Source: Caballeronia terrestris (GTDB lineage: Bacteria; Pseudomonadota; Gammaproteobacteria; Burkholderiales; Burkholderiaceae). From it: a stretch of DNA of 64,000 nt. The notes below the pieces were generated by a model. That model saw only the letters and a program-made list of their open reading frames with translations. It had not been told where the DNA came from and made no database searches. Position 1 is the first letter of the stretch, and the number at the start of each line of letters is the position of its first letter. Both the position numbers and the translations under genes were made by a program. The DNA is taken from contig NZ_FCOL02000005.1 of NCBI RefSeq assembly GCF_001544515.1, positions 124,001 to 188,000 on the forward strand, in the 5' to 3' direction. Below are positions 53,537 through 62,768 of this stretch, piece after piece.

Positions 53537-55267
53537 TCAGCTGTGGTTAAGCGCGAACACGTACAGCGTTCCGCCGACCGGGATCTTCTCGGCGGCCTTC
53601 GCCATCGGGCCGCCCCAGATCGGGTTGGCGCCGCCGTAACCGGCCAGAATGGCCACGTATTGCTTGCCCCCGATCTCGAACACCGAAGGCTGCGCAATGA
53701 TGCCGCTCGCGAGTTTCGGGCTTTGCCAGAGCACCTTGCCGGTCGCTTCATCGAAGGCCAACAGGTGCCCGTCCAGCGAGCCGCTGAACGCAAGACCCCC
53801 GGCCGTCGTCGCGACACCGCCGTTCCATGGCAACTTCGACCAGTGGCTCCAGACCTTCTTGCCCGTATTGACGTCGATTGCCTGCAGCTCACCGTATCCC
53901 TGGCTGCCCGGTTCGGGCTTGATCTCGAATCCTTCGCCCAGGTAGGGAAGTCCCTTCATGTACGTGACCGATTTGCCGGACAGCGTCATGCACGCGTGCA
54001 GCGAAGGAACGATGGCAAGGTGTTTTTCCGGATCGTACGACGTGGACCACCAGTTCTTGCCGCCGAGGAAGCTCGGGCACGTCTCGATCGTCGTGCCCAC
54101 TTTCGGGTACTTCGTTTCGTCCTGGATCGGCGCGCCTTCCGCCGTGTAGCCCGTGACCGAAGTCGCTCTGACGAACGGCTTCGCGTAGATCAGCTTGCCA
54201 TTGCTTCGGTCGATCGCATGGAAGTATCCGTTGCGGTCCGCGTGAATGACGGCATCGTAGTCCTTGTTCTCGTAGTTGATCTTGGCCAGCACCGGCGTAT
54301 TGACGCCGTCGTAATCCCACGTGTCGTGCCGCGTGTATTGATAGTGCCACTTGATATCGCCGGATTTCGGGTCCATCGCCAGCAGCGAATTCGAGTAAAG
54401 GTTGTCACCGGGCCGCAGATCCGCGAGCCACGGTCCGGGGTTGCCGACGCCCCAGAACAAGGTCTTCGATGCCGGATCGTAGGTCCCCGTCAACCACGCC
54501 GGGGCGCCGCCGTGTTCCTGCGTGCCGTCAGGCCACGTATCGCCATGCTTTTCGCCCGCGCCCGGCACGGTATAGCGTTTCCACAGGACGTTGCCATCGT
54601 CGGGATTGAGCGCCGCGATGAAACCCCGCGCGCCGTACTCACCCCCCGCGCTGCCGACCACGAGCGCACCGTCGAGCGCAAGCGGAGCCAGCGAGAACGC
54701 GTAGCCGACGCCCGGCTCGAACATCTGCTTCTTCCACACGACCGCACCCGTCTGCGCATCCAGCGCGGCGACCTCGCCACTGAGCATCGCGACGTAGACG
54801 TTCTTGCCGTAGAGCGCGACGCCCCGGTTGATCACGTCGCAACACGCGGTCTTGAAGGATTCGGCGCCCAGCTTGGGTTCGTATTTCCAGAGTTGCTTGC
54901 CCGTCGCGGCATCGAATGCATAGACGTTGTCCTTGGGCGTCGTGACGAACATGAGCCGTCCGTTGACGAGCGGCGTCGCCTCGAAGCCCTGCTTGAGCTC
55001 GGCGGGAAACTTGTAGCTCCACACCTGCTTGAGGTTCTTGACGTTCGACGTCGTGATCTGCTTGAGCGGCGAATGGGCGTGGCCGTCATAGGTACGGTAG
55101 TAGGTGAGCCATCCCGGATCGCTCTGTGCCTGCGTGAGGCGGTCATAAGTGACCGGCGGATAATCGTCGGCCGCGCCTGCCGCCGCACTGAACGTCAGAC
55201 CGACGGCCACAGCAATGCCGATCGCAGACGCCGCTGCCAGCGTAATGGAACCTACACGTGTTTTCAT
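53537..55267 (-). CDS. PQQ-dependent alcohol dehydrogenase with lanthanide signature
   Basis: A periplasmic quinoprotein of 576 residues (signal peptide to about 32, SAAAGA; CAGGAGACAGG before the ATG). It has the eight-bladed propeller repeats (AFDAATGKQLWKYE; AIDVNTGKKVWSHW; AFDEATGKVLWQS). The adjacent Cys142-Cys143 that clamp PQQ are in KTACCDVINRG. Metal ligands are Glu210 (SAGGEYGARG), Asn276 (WGVGNPGPW) and catalytic Asp318 in HDTWDYDGVN. Asp320, two residues on, is the residue that marks lanthanide-dependent (XoxF, PedH, ExaF) enzymes; calcium enzymes have Ala or Ser. The substrate may be methanol, ethanol or another alcohol. A sigma-54-like promoter lies 84 bases before the start. 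Confidence 0.88.
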   Translation of the reverse strand: MKTRVGSITLAAASAIGIAVAVGLTFSAAAGAADDYPPVTYDRLTQAQSDPGWLTYYRTYDGHAHSPLKQITTSNVKNLKQVWSYKFPAELKQGFEATPLVNGRLMFVTTPKDNVYAFDAATGKQLWKYEPKLGAESFKTACCDVINRGVALYGKNVYVAMLSGEVAALDAQTGAVVWKKQMFEPGVGYAFSLAPLALDGALVVGSAGGEYGARGFIAALNPDDGNVLWKRYTVPGAGEKHGDTWPDGTQEHGGAPAWLTGTYDPASKTLFWGVGNPGPWLADLRPGDNLYSNSLLAMDPKSGDIKWHYQYTRHDTWDYDGVNTPVLAKINYENKDYDAVIHADRNGYFHAIDRSNGKLIYAKPFVRATSVTGYTAEGAPIQDETKYPKVGTTIETCPSFLGGKNWWSTSYDPEKHLAIVPSLHACMTLSGKSVTYMKGLPYLGEGFEIKPEPGSQGYGELQAIDVNTGKKVWSHWSKLPWNGGVATTAGGLAFSGSLDGHLLAFDEATGKVLWQSPKLASGIIAQPSVFEIGGKQYVAILAGYGGANPIWGGPMAKAAEKIPVGGTLYVFALNHS

Positions 55268-55604
55268 CCCTGTCTCCTGGTGAACAGTCGACGCGATGCT
55301 GGTCGCGTCTTTTGTGTCTTGTGGGTATGGATGTGCTGCGCGACGAATAAGGCAAATCGCATGCCATCGCTTTGAACACGGCCTCGCCGGGCGGCGCGCT
55401 ATGCGTGGCGCGCCAACGAATACGCGTTAGTCAGCGTTGCTGGCCGCGTGACAGTGGGCGTGAGGTGTTGTGTCTTGGTACAGTGAACGAGAGAGGTGTT
55501 ACTCGATGGCGCAGCTTCGATTTGCCTTGCAGGCACGGCTGTACTGCGGAGAGGTCTCGACGAGGCGCATGCGCCCGAGAATGCGACAGCGCCTTTCGCC
55601 GCCG
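55268..55604 (-). promoter_or_regulatory. Upstream control region of the PQQ dehydrogenase gene
   Basis: 337 bases between the dehydrogenase start and the end of the DUF4148 gene. It holds the sigma-54-like promoter at 55351-55366 and a single GCAAC element (forward GTTGC near 55437). No gene is seen. Confidence 0.5.
55351..55366 (-). promoter_or_regulatory. Sigma-54-type promoter of the PQQ dehydrogenase gene
   Basis: On the minus strand TGGCATGCGATTTGCC fits TGGCA(C/T)-N5-TTGC very well. The -24 GG and -12 GC are 10 bases apart and the ATG at 55267 is 84 bases downstream. The same promoter class precedes pqqA. Confidence 0.7.
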
Positions 55605-55865
55605 CTAGGGAGCCGATCCAGCAGGAGCGGCCGACGCTTTCTTTTGTTCGATCTTGCGCTGCGCGTTCTGTATGTTCTGCGGATAGTCGCGGTCTTTGAG
55701 GGTCGACCGGTACCCGTTCGCTCGCAATTCGGTCAGTTCAGCGTCCCGCCGCGCCCGGCGCGCGTCGCGGTCCTCCTGCTGTGATTGCGCTGCACCCGGA
55801 ATCCACAGAGCCGCGAGCAATACACATGTGATGCGTGCCGCCGGTTTCGCGCACGACTCATTCAT
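55605..55865 (-). CDS. Second DUF4148 domain small secreted protein
   Basis: An 86-residue protein. GAGGAGGTC precedes two adjacent ATG codons; the second (55865) has the better spacing. A hydrophobic signal segment (ARITCVLLAALWIPGAAQSQ) is followed by the DUF4148 core (DAELTELRANGYRSTLKDR; YPQNIQNAQRKIEQK), which aligns with the protein at 18275-18601. Function unknown; DUF4148 proteins are common in Burkholderiaceae. Confidence 0.8.
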   Translation of the reverse strand: MNESCAKPAARITCVLLAALWIPGAAQSQQEDRDARRARRDAELTELRANGYRSTLKDRDYPQNIQNAQRKIEQKKASAAPAGSAP

Positions 55866-56114
55866 CATGACCTCCTCGACGCATGCCTTCATCGCTGCGG
55901 TTGCGCGATTCGGCCATATCGGTGGCCTCGCCGTTCGGCAGCACTGACATGCACGATACCATCACGACGGGGGCAACCGTTGGCTGCGCGGTCCGGTGGA
56001 ACAGGAAAATGACACCCTCGTCGAGACTATGTCCAGCGTCTCATTCAAGCGCGCCCAGATAGGCGTTCTGAAGCACGTCCTGATCATGGAACCGGTTATG
56101 CCTAGCGATTGGTC

Positions 56115-56957
56115 TCAGGAGAAAGCTGAATGATGTAACGCGACGGAATTGCGCTTGCACGGCAGCGCTTTTACGTCGAGCACGATGTCGGTACTGGCTG
56201 CGTCGTCACTATTACGCCGATCCGGAAAGCGCGTATCGACTTCGCGGCCGACCATGAGACGAATCAGCGACGCGCGGTCGAGGTCCGCCACCTTGCGCGT
56301 GCAGACCGATCGACCGTCTTTCAAGATCGTGCAGGTGTCGCAGAGGTCGAAGATTTCATCCATCCGATGCGACACATAGAGGATCGTCACGCCGTTGCGT
56401 GAGAGCGTCCGCACGACGTTGTAGAGCAGCGTCATCTCGTGATCGGATAGCGTCGCGGACGGTTCGTCCATGATCAGCACGCGCGCCGAAACCGCAAGCG
56501 CCCTGGCGATCCCGACGAGTTGTTGCTCGGCCACCGACAGCGTGCTGACACCCCTGCGCACGTCGGTCGGTGCGCCGATGCGCGCGAGCAGCGCCTTCGT
56601 TTCGCTGCGCATGGATGCGCCATCGAGGAACCCGCGCGTGATCCGTTCGCGGCCCAGAAAGATGTTCTCGGCGACGCTCAACGCGGGAATCAGGTTGAAT
56701 TCCTGATAGATCGTCGATACGCCTGCAGCGACCGCCTCGCTCGGCGATGCCGGTGCGTAGGCCGCGCCATCGAGTACGAGTTCGCCTCCGTCGGGAGCGG
56801 TCGCGCCGTTCAGGACCTTGATCAACGTCGATTTACCAGCCCCGTTTTCGCCGACGAGCGCATGCACCGATCCCTTGCTGCATGAGAATTCCACGCGATG
56901 CAACGCCCGTACGCCGGGGTACGTCTTGCTGATTCCCTTCACTTCCGGAGCGTTCAT
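56115..56957 (-). pseudogene. Truncated sugar ABC transporter ATPase (RbsA class, first half only)
   Basis: 280 codons covering only the first ATPase domain of a roughly 500-residue RbsA-type protein: GENGAGKSTLIKVLNG, TLSVAEQQLVGIARAL, LIMDEPSATLSD. The homology runs to about DIVLDVK and then changes to unrelated residues (ALPCKRNSVALHHSAFS) before the stop, so the second domain is lost at a joint near 56150-56170. It lies 38 bases after the dehydrogenase remnant in the same direction, which looks like an original operon order. It is not expected to be functional. Confidence 0.8.
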
Positions 56958-56995
56958 GGACGGCCTCTTCTGCGCGTTGGTGACGATGGATTGGC

Positions 56996-57535
56996 TCAGG
57001 CGATCTGCAACTGAACCTTCAGGACACTCTTGTCTTCAGCCAGTCGCTTGAACGCGGCCTGAACGTCATCGAGCCGATAGATCGTGGTGAGGAACGGCGC
57101 GACATCCACGCGTCGATAGCCGAGCAACGTGGCCGCTCCGTGCATGTCGTCGCCCATGCCGGCGACACTGCCTTGCACGCCCTGTTCGCGCAGCACAAAG
57201 TCGAGCGCGGTGATCCTGAACGTGTGGCCCGGTTTGGCGAGACCGAACGCAATCACGCGGCCTCCGGGACGGATCAGCGTGAACGCCTGCTCATAAAGTT
57301 CGGTCGAATCGACGCTTTCGATCGCGACATCAACGCCACTGCCATCTGTCGCCGCGCGCACGGTGGCATCGATCTGCGCGGGATCGGTCACGACGAAATC
57401 CGCGCCCAGTTCTTTCGCGAGGGCCGCGCGCTGCGCATTCGGCTCGACGACGATCACGGGTGCCGCGTCCGCGCGCACCGCCAATTGCATGTGCATCTGG
57501 CCGATGGGACCGGCGCCGATCACCAGCACGAGCAA
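56996..57535 (-). pseudogene. Zinc-type alcohol/sorbitol dehydrogenase remnant lacking its N-terminal half
   Basis: About 180 codons with the Rossmann NAD domain and C-terminus of an MDR dehydrogenase: LVIGAGPIGQMHMQLAV, VEPNAQRAALAKELGADFVV, VDVAIESVDSTELYEQAF and FLTTIYRLDDVQAAFKRLAEDKSV (ends given). The GroES-like catalytic half with the zinc ligands should lie before VLVIGAG but the frame instead runs into the thioesterase remnant of the opposite strand near 57535. Dead or non-catalytic. Confidence 0.8.
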
Positions 57536-57740
57536 GCATGGAGAAACCCTGCGATTCGGTTTGCAAGTGCAGGGAGTCGGAAAGAGCTCGATCAAAATGC
57601 GCCTGACGGCGCGCGTCGGTGCGGAATTGCGCGCGAAGATCGATCAGACGGTGGTACTGTTTTCGCTTGAGAATCGATGCAAGGTCGAGGTGCCCGCGGA
57701 GCTTAAACAAAAGATGCTGCGGTTCGCGCCCGAAGAGTAA
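57534..57740 (+). pseudogene. C-terminal remnant of a 4HBT-type acyl-CoA thioesterase
   Basis: About 68 codons ending in a proper stop: KHGETLRFGLQVQGVGKSS, then ARVGAELRAKIDQTVVLFSL and VEVPAELKQKM. This resembles the last strands of hotdog-fold thioesterases. Nothing that matches the N-terminal half lies upstream; the dehydrogenase remnant abuts it head to head. The identification is by pattern only. Confidence 0.45.
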
Positions 57741-57746
57741 GCACCC

Positions 57747-60374
57747 TTACCAACTGACGACGTCATTCACCGCCGCTCCGCCCGATGCCGGTACATGCAC
57801 CATTCGATTGCCCCCACCCGCCACGTTTTCCCACGTCACGCTGCCATCGGAATTCTTGCGGTAGTACTTGTATTGAACGCTCGTCGCCGCCGCGAGATTC
57901 AACGCGTTGTTCCAGACCGGGTAGCCTGCCGGATCGAGCGGCAAGCCAAGGTCGGTGTTCCAGTCCCCGAGCGCTGCCGCATCGCCGGTAACGTAGACGT
58001 ATTGCCCCGGCTGTGTAGTGGCATTCACGCCAAACGTGACGCCCGTCTCGCCGCTCGACGGCGGCACCAAGCAATTGGCGTAGCGCGCACACACGATCAC
58101 CGGGATATCGACCACCCTGCCCGCGCGGATCGATGCCAGCAAGCTGATGTATTCGCCCATCGCCCAGTTGAGCGGCGCCATCGATCCGGTCGGCGCGCCG
58201 ACTGTCACGCCCGTCGGCGTCACCACTTGCCAGTTGTCGGGCAGCGTCGTGGTCTTCGTCCAGATCTGCTCGGGGATGAAGCCCTCGGGCGTAGCATAGG
58301 TCCTGATCGCTTCGAGATACGGCGCGCCGCTGCTGCCGGTTCCACTTCTCGCGATGCTGTACATGCCGCGCTCGGCGGTAAAGATGGGCCACGCGCGTCC
58401 GACACCGGTCCCGTCAAAGTTGCTGCCGTCGTTGTGCTCGCCGTAGCCGTCGAAGTTGTAGCGGAACCACGCCTGGTTCGCGTCCTTGATCGTTGTCGCG
58501 AGCACAGCGTCGTAGACCGCGAGCGTGCTTACGATCGTCGGATCGTCGGCGCGCTTGACGCCCATGCGGACCAGTTCGAGAAAGCCGCCATCGACGACCG
58601 CGCGCTCGTCCCGCGTGCCGCCGCCGTTCTTGACGAGGTAGTTCTGCCCCGAGTCGGGATAGCTCGCCGGCTCGAAAACCCGCGGGCCGCTGCCCGATCG
58701 GCCCATGCTCGCCGGATTGATGCGGACGTAGTATCGGCCGCTGCCGTAGAAGCCATTGCTCGTGAAGGTCCAGCGCGTCACGTTCTGCTGCCAGTAATCG
58801 GCGGCGCTGAGATATTTGCCGGCACGCGCGACGTCGCCGTTCTCCCCGGCGATGCGCGCGGCGGCGACTAGCCCCGCGACTTCGGCGGCGATCGTCGAAG
58901 GCGAATAGCCGGCGTTCTCTTCCCAGCGATCCTGATACGTCCACGGCCCCGTACCGAGAATGTAGTCGGCGGTCAGCCGGATCTGCGGCCACAACGCGTT
59001 ATACACGCCCGGACCCAGCCGCCACGCGAGGAGGATCGGCATCGCCTGCTCGTCCATCTGCGTGCCCTGCCAGTACGGCCAGCCGCTGACCCACGAATTC
59101 TGCGGAAAGCGGCCGGTCCGGCTGAATCCTTGAGAACAGCCGTCCGCATCGTATTCGGCCTTGCCGCAGTCGGTTTTTTGCTGCTGCGTGTCGAAGAGAT
59201 AATGGACGACGGTAGCCGGTGTCGCCGTATCGCCCGCCGTGATCAGCGCATTGGCGAACTTGAATAGATCGCGCGACCACACGAGGTGATAGCCGCCGAT
59301 GTTGCCCTCGCCCTGCGTCTCGCCCCAAGGCGTGCCGATGCCCGCGATCATCGCGCCGTTGCTCTTGTCCTGCATGGTCTTGAGCGTCATCGCGGCGAGG
59401 TAATACTCATCGTCGGCGCTGCCGCCCTGCGTCGAGAGGCCCGCAGTGTATGTATGCCACGCGGTGTCGTATTGGCTGCGCAGGCTGTCGAGGTCGTCGC
59501 CGAGCGTGCCGGAGGCGGTCTGCATCGCGCCGTTCGCTGACGCGCTGTCGAACGACAGCACCACGTTGAACGAAATGCTGCTCGAGTTGGCGTCGCCCGT
59601 GTCGAGCCAGCCCATCTGCGCGACGTTGCCGCCCGTCGCCGATGAATAAGTCCAGTCCATCTTCCTGTCCGGCACCGCGCTGCCGAGAAGATCGGTCCAG
59701 CCATCACTTTGCGCGACGAAGCCGTTCGATACCATCATCGTTCCGCCCTGCACTTTCCACGGCAACGACACTGCGAGCGCCGAATAGCGCGCGTTACGGT
59801 GGCCGACGAGCATCGTCCAGCCATTGGCGGCGGTCGCGGTCCATGCGGTGTTGCCCGAGCCGGAATTGTCGAGATGCGGCTTGAACAGCAGATACAGATT
59901 GTGGTCGGAGAGACGCGTGCCGTTCAGTGCGTGGAACGTCACGCGCTCGATCAGTGAATGGCGCCTGGGATCGCTGTAGACGGTCTTGTCGATCGCCCAG
60001 TTGTGCGCGCTGTTGCCCGTCGTCACTTGCCAGCTCATCGTGCGCGAATCGGTTTGCGCAGCCTTGTACGACTGAAGCTTTTCCTCATCGACGGATGCGC
60101 TGCCTGCATCGCCGACAAGGAACTGCAGATCGACCGATTCCGTCGTGTCGAGGACCGGGTAATAGACCTCCGAAACGATGCCACGATACCCGGTGAAATA
60201 CACTTGCGAAGCCGATGTCAGCGCCGTCCCGAGAAACGACTTGCGCGCCGGACCATGCAGCGCCGTTGCGCCCGGACTGCCGAATGCTTCACCGGTCGTT
60301 TGCGCGTACACCGCGCCGAACACCGATGCGGCCAGCACCGCGAAACCCCACCGAAGCATGCGTCCGAGCTTCAT
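57747..60374 (-). CDS. Secreted glucoamylase, GH15 with C-terminal CBM20 starch-binding domain
   Basis: An 875-residue glucan 1,4-alpha-glucosidase. A signal peptide ends at GAVYAQ. The N-terminal super-beta domain (SQVYFTGYRGIVSEVYYPVLD) leads to the (alpha/alpha)6 barrel. Catalytic glutamates are Glu442 in GTQMDEQAMPILLAWR (general acid) and Glu702 in GFIPEQIWTKTT (general base). Residues about 778-875 are a CBM20 (VYVTGDAAALGDWN; VQYKYYRKNSDGSVTWE). It releases glucose from starch or glycogen outside the cell. It has no transporter gene beside it. Confidence 0.93.
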   Translation of the reverse strand: MKLGRMLRWGFAVLAASVFGAVYAQTTGEAFGSPGATALHGPARKSFLGTALTSASQVYFTGYRGIVSEVYYPVLDTTESVDLQFLVGDAGSASVDEEKLQSYKAAQTDSRTMSWQVTTGNSAHNWAIDKTVYSDPRRHSLIERVTFHALNGTRLSDHNLYLLFKPHLDNSGSGNTAWTATAANGWTMLVGHRNARYSALAVSLPWKVQGGTMMVSNGFVAQSDGWTDLLGSAVPDRKMDWTYSSATGGNVAQMGWLDTGDANSSSISFNVVLSFDSASANGAMQTASGTLGDDLDSLRSQYDTAWHTYTAGLSTQGGSADDEYYLAAMTLKTMQDKSNGAMIAGIGTPWGETQGEGNIGGYHLVWSRDLFKFANALITAGDTATPATVVHYLFDTQQQKTDCGKAEYDADGCSQGFSRTGRFPQNSWVSGWPYWQGTQMDEQAMPILLAWRLGPGVYNALWPQIRLTADYILGTGPWTYQDRWEENAGYSPSTIAAEVAGLVAAARIAGENGDVARAGKYLSAADYWQQNVTRWTFTSNGFYGSGRYYVRINPASMGRSGSGPRVFEPASYPDSGQNYLVKNGGGTRDERAVVDGGFLELVRMGVKRADDPTIVSTLAVYDAVLATTIKDANQAWFRYNFDGYGEHNDGSNFDGTGVGRAWPIFTAERGMYSIARSGTGSSGAPYLEAIRTYATPEGFIPEQIWTKTTTLPDNWQVVTPTGVTVGAPTGSMAPLNWAMGEYISLLASIRAGRVVDIPVIVCARYANCLVPPSSGETGVTFGVNATTQPGQYVYVTGDAAALGDWNTDLGLPLDPAGYPVWNNALNLAAATSVQYKYYRKNSDGSVTWENVAGGGNRMVHVPASGGAAVNDVVSW

Positions 60375-60405
60375 CGTGTGCCTCCGTGTGTTGCTCGTCC
60401 CCGAC

Positions 60406-60945
60406 CTATCGACCGATGCCCGGTGAGCCTATCGACAGCTTCAGTTGTCGCGCCTGGTCGAGATGAAAAATGAAGGACGGGCGGGAGCGGATCAGGAGCA
60501 TCCTGAGGTCCGCGCTGGTTGTCGATCGGATGAAGGCGTCGGTGGAGTTGACCAGCCGACCAAGACTGTCGACCTCACGATCGAGATACGCTTCGTTGAA
60601 TCCGCGCGAGTCGACTTCGTTGAGCCTCGCGAGATCGTCGTTGGCTTCTTTAGTCAATGCGTCGCTCGTTGCGCTTCGTTGAAGAGTGGCCGCGAGTCTC
60701 TGCGTCAACGCGGCGATTTCCTGATTGACCTGTCCATGCTCGGCGACGATCCGCCTTGCGAAGGCCTGCACGCTTCTGGACTGAGTCCTCTGCAATGCCA
60801 GTTCTCCCGCGGCGATCTCCGCCTGATTCGCCACGAAGACGACGCCAGCCATTTGGGCGTCTGTCAGACGCTCGCCTTGTGCACACGCCTGAGTCATCCA
60901 CGCGAGAACGAAGAGCGAGATTGCGGCGATGCATGTGGCTTTCAT
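60406..60945 (-). CDS. DUF4142 domain exported protein
   Basis: A 179-residue protein with a signal peptide ending at TQACAQG. DUF4142 (ferritin-like helical) core: FVANQAEIAAGELALQRTQS, VQAFARRIVAEHGQVNQEIAAL, FNEAYLDREV. The family function is unknown; members are often periplasmic and stress-linked. It lies 32 bases upstream of the GH15 gene on the same strand and might be co-transcribed. Confidence 0.88.
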   Translation of the reverse strand: MKATCIAAISLFVLAWMTQACAQGERLTDAQMAGVVFVANQAEIAAGELALQRTQSRSVQAFARRIVAEHGQVNQEIAALTQRLAATLQRSATSDALTKEANDDLARLNEVDSRGFNEAYLDREVDSLGRLVNSTDAFIRSTTSADLRMLLIRSRPSFIFHLDQARQLKLSIGSPGIGR

Positions 60946-60966
60946 CTCGACTCCGCCGTATATGCG

Positions 60967-61443
60967 TTACGCAGCGGTCGCCGCGCGCTCGATCCCGGCT
61001 ATATCGATCTTCTTCATCGTCATCATCGCCTCCATCGCGCGCCTGCCGACATCCTGATCAGCGCTGTTGACGAGTTCGAGCAACCGCTTCGGCGTGATCT
61101 GCCACGAGAAGCCCCAGCGGTCCTTGCACCATCCACAAGGCGCTTCTGCTCCGCCATTGCCAATGACCGCATTCCAGTACCGGTCGGTCTCTTTCTGATC
61201 ATCCGTCAGGACCATGAAACTGATCGCCTCGTTCGGCTTGTAATTGGGCCCGCCGTTAAGTCCCACGAAGCGCCGGCCGAGCACGGTGAACTCGACCGTC
61301 AATTCCGGACCTTGCCCAATGCCCGGTATAGGCGATACATGCCCTGCATCGACATGGCTGTCAGGAAAGGTGGCCGCGTAAAACTCCGCCGCCTCGCGCG
61401 CTCGACCTTCATCGAACCACACGCATGTGACGAGTTCAGGCAT
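60967..61443 (-). CDS. VOC-family PhnB-like protein (3-demethylubiquinone methyltransferase-like)
   Basis: A 158-residue glyoxalase-fold protein. The start at 61443 (MPELVTCVWFDEGRAREAAEFY) has AAAAGGAGATTGC. PhnB-type motifs: GPELTVEFTVLGRRFVGLNGG, CGWCKDRWGFSWQITPKRLLEL and AMEAMMTMKKIDIAGIERA. No metal-ligand set for glyoxalase is evident. It precedes the DUF4142 gene by 21 bases on the same strand. Confidence 0.88.
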   Translation of the reverse strand: MPELVTCVWFDEGRAREAAEFYAATFPDSHVDAGHVSPIPGIGQGPELTVEFTVLGRRFVGLNGGPNYKPNEAISFMVLTDDQKETDRYWNAVIGNGGAEAPCGWCKDRWGFSWQITPKRLLELVNSADQDVGRRAMEAMMTMKKIDIAGIERAATAA

Positions 61444-61683
61444 TGCAATCTCCTTTTCGGTTGGCAACGACTTTCGATAATAGTCTGCAAAGGGCGCATC
61501 ACAACGCGAACTCCATGAGGCTGCCCGCTCTCGGGTAAACGATTAACTTCTCTTTTCGAGCGTGCCGAGCGCACTGAAAAAAGCGATGCTATATTGCGCC
61601 AGAGCGTTACGCACGTTGGCACAAACGGCGACCGCACCGGGCAGACAAGCCCGCCATCCGTACAGACAAACCACGGAGGAGAC

Positions 61684-62700
61684 GTGAAAATCAAGAAAGC
61701 GATTGACCGCATTCCAGGCGGCCTCATGCTGGTGCCCTTGCTGCTCGGCGCCTGCGTTCATACGTTCGCGCCGGGCGCGGGCAAGTACTTCGGATCGTTC
61801 ACTAACGGCCTGATCAGCGGCACCGTGCCGATCCTCGCGGTCTGGTTCTTCTGCATGGGCGCGACCATCGATCTTCGCGCGACCGGAACCGTGTTGCGCA
61901 AATCGGGCACGTTGCTCGTCACGAAGATGCTCGTCGCTTGGGTCGCGACGATCATTGCGGCGCACTTCATCCCAATCGATGGGATCAAGAGCGGTCTCTT
62001 TGCGGGGCTGTCCGTGCTGGCCATCACGACGTCGATGGACATGACCAACGGCGGTCTCTACGCCGCCGTCATGCAGCAATACGGCAGTCGCGAAGAGGCG
62101 GGCGCGTTCGTGCTGATGTCGGTGGAATCCGGGCCGCTCGTCAGCATGCTCATTCTCGGCGCGACGGGCGTCGCGGTCTTCGAGCCGCGGCTTTTCGTCG
62201 GCGCGGTGCTGCCGTTCCTGGTCGGCTTCACGCTCGGTAACCTCGACGCCGACCTGCGCGAACTCTTCGGCCGCTGCGTCCATCCGCTGATTCCGTTCTT
62301 CGGCTTTGCGCTCGGCAACGGCATCGACCTGCACGTGATCGTGACGAGCGGATTGCCGGGCATCATCCTCGGGCTGGGGGTCATCGTCGTGACGGGCATC
62401 CCGTTGATCTTCGCGGACCGCTGGATTGCCGGCGGCAATGGCGCGGCGGGACTGGCGGCGTCGTCGACGGCGGGGGCGGCGGTAGCGAATCCGGCGATCA
62501 TCGGCGAGATGATTCCGCGCTTCAAGCCGCTCGTACCGGCGGCGACGGCGATGGTCGCAACCGCGTGTCTGGTGACCGCCATCCTCGTGCCGATTCTGAC
62601 CGCGCTGTGGGTTCGCCGATATCGTGCTCGCCACGGGGTGGAGGAGATGCAGGCGGAAGAAGCCGTGCGACCGATCGGCGAGCGGGACGTGCACGCTTGA
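61684..62700 (+). CDS. 2-keto-3-deoxygluconate permease (KdgT family)
   Basis: A 338-residue inner-membrane carrier of about 10 helices. A GTG start at 61684 follows CACGGAGGAGAC. KdgT motifs: [57 protein letters not shown] and [20 protein letters not shown]. It imports keto-deoxy sugar acids such as KDG from pectin breakdown, and its product would meet the pathway served by the sugar-acid dehydratase at 38762. No kdgK is adjacent. Confidence 0.9.
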   Translation: MKIKKAIDRIPGGLMLVPLLLGACVHTFAPGAGKYFGSFTNGLISGTVPILAVWFFCMGATIDLRATGTVLRKSGTLLVTKMLVAWVATIIAAHFIPIDGIKSGLFAGLSVLAITTSMDMTNGGLYAAVMQQYGSREEAGAFVLMSVESGPLVSMLILGATGVAVFEPRLFVGAVLPFLVGFTLGNLDADLRELFGRCVHPLIPFFGFALGNGIDLHVIVTSGLPGIILGLGVIVVTGIPLIFADRWIAGGNGAAGLAASSTAGAAVANPAIIGEMIPRFKPLVPAATAMVATACLVTAILVPILTALWVRRYRARHGVEEMQAEEAVRPIGERDVHA

Positions 62701-62724
62701 TTCATCGGGTGTCAACTATTTGAC

Positions 62725-62762
62725 GCACCCGATTCCCGCAGCCATGCACGGGGAACGGGTGC
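62725..62762. terminator. Hairpin terminator between kdgT-like gene and amidase
   Basis: GCACCCG-A-TTCCC pairs with GGGAA-CGGGTGC with one bulged A and a 13-base loop. It stands between convergent genes and can act in both directions, although T-runs are short. Confidence 0.6.
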
Positions 62763-62768
62763 GGATCA

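Noticed and set aside
53477..55375. A 632-codon plus-strand frame opposite the PQQ dehydrogenase
   Set aside because: Antisense shadow; the minus strand carries the signal peptide, propeller repeats and active-site motifs.
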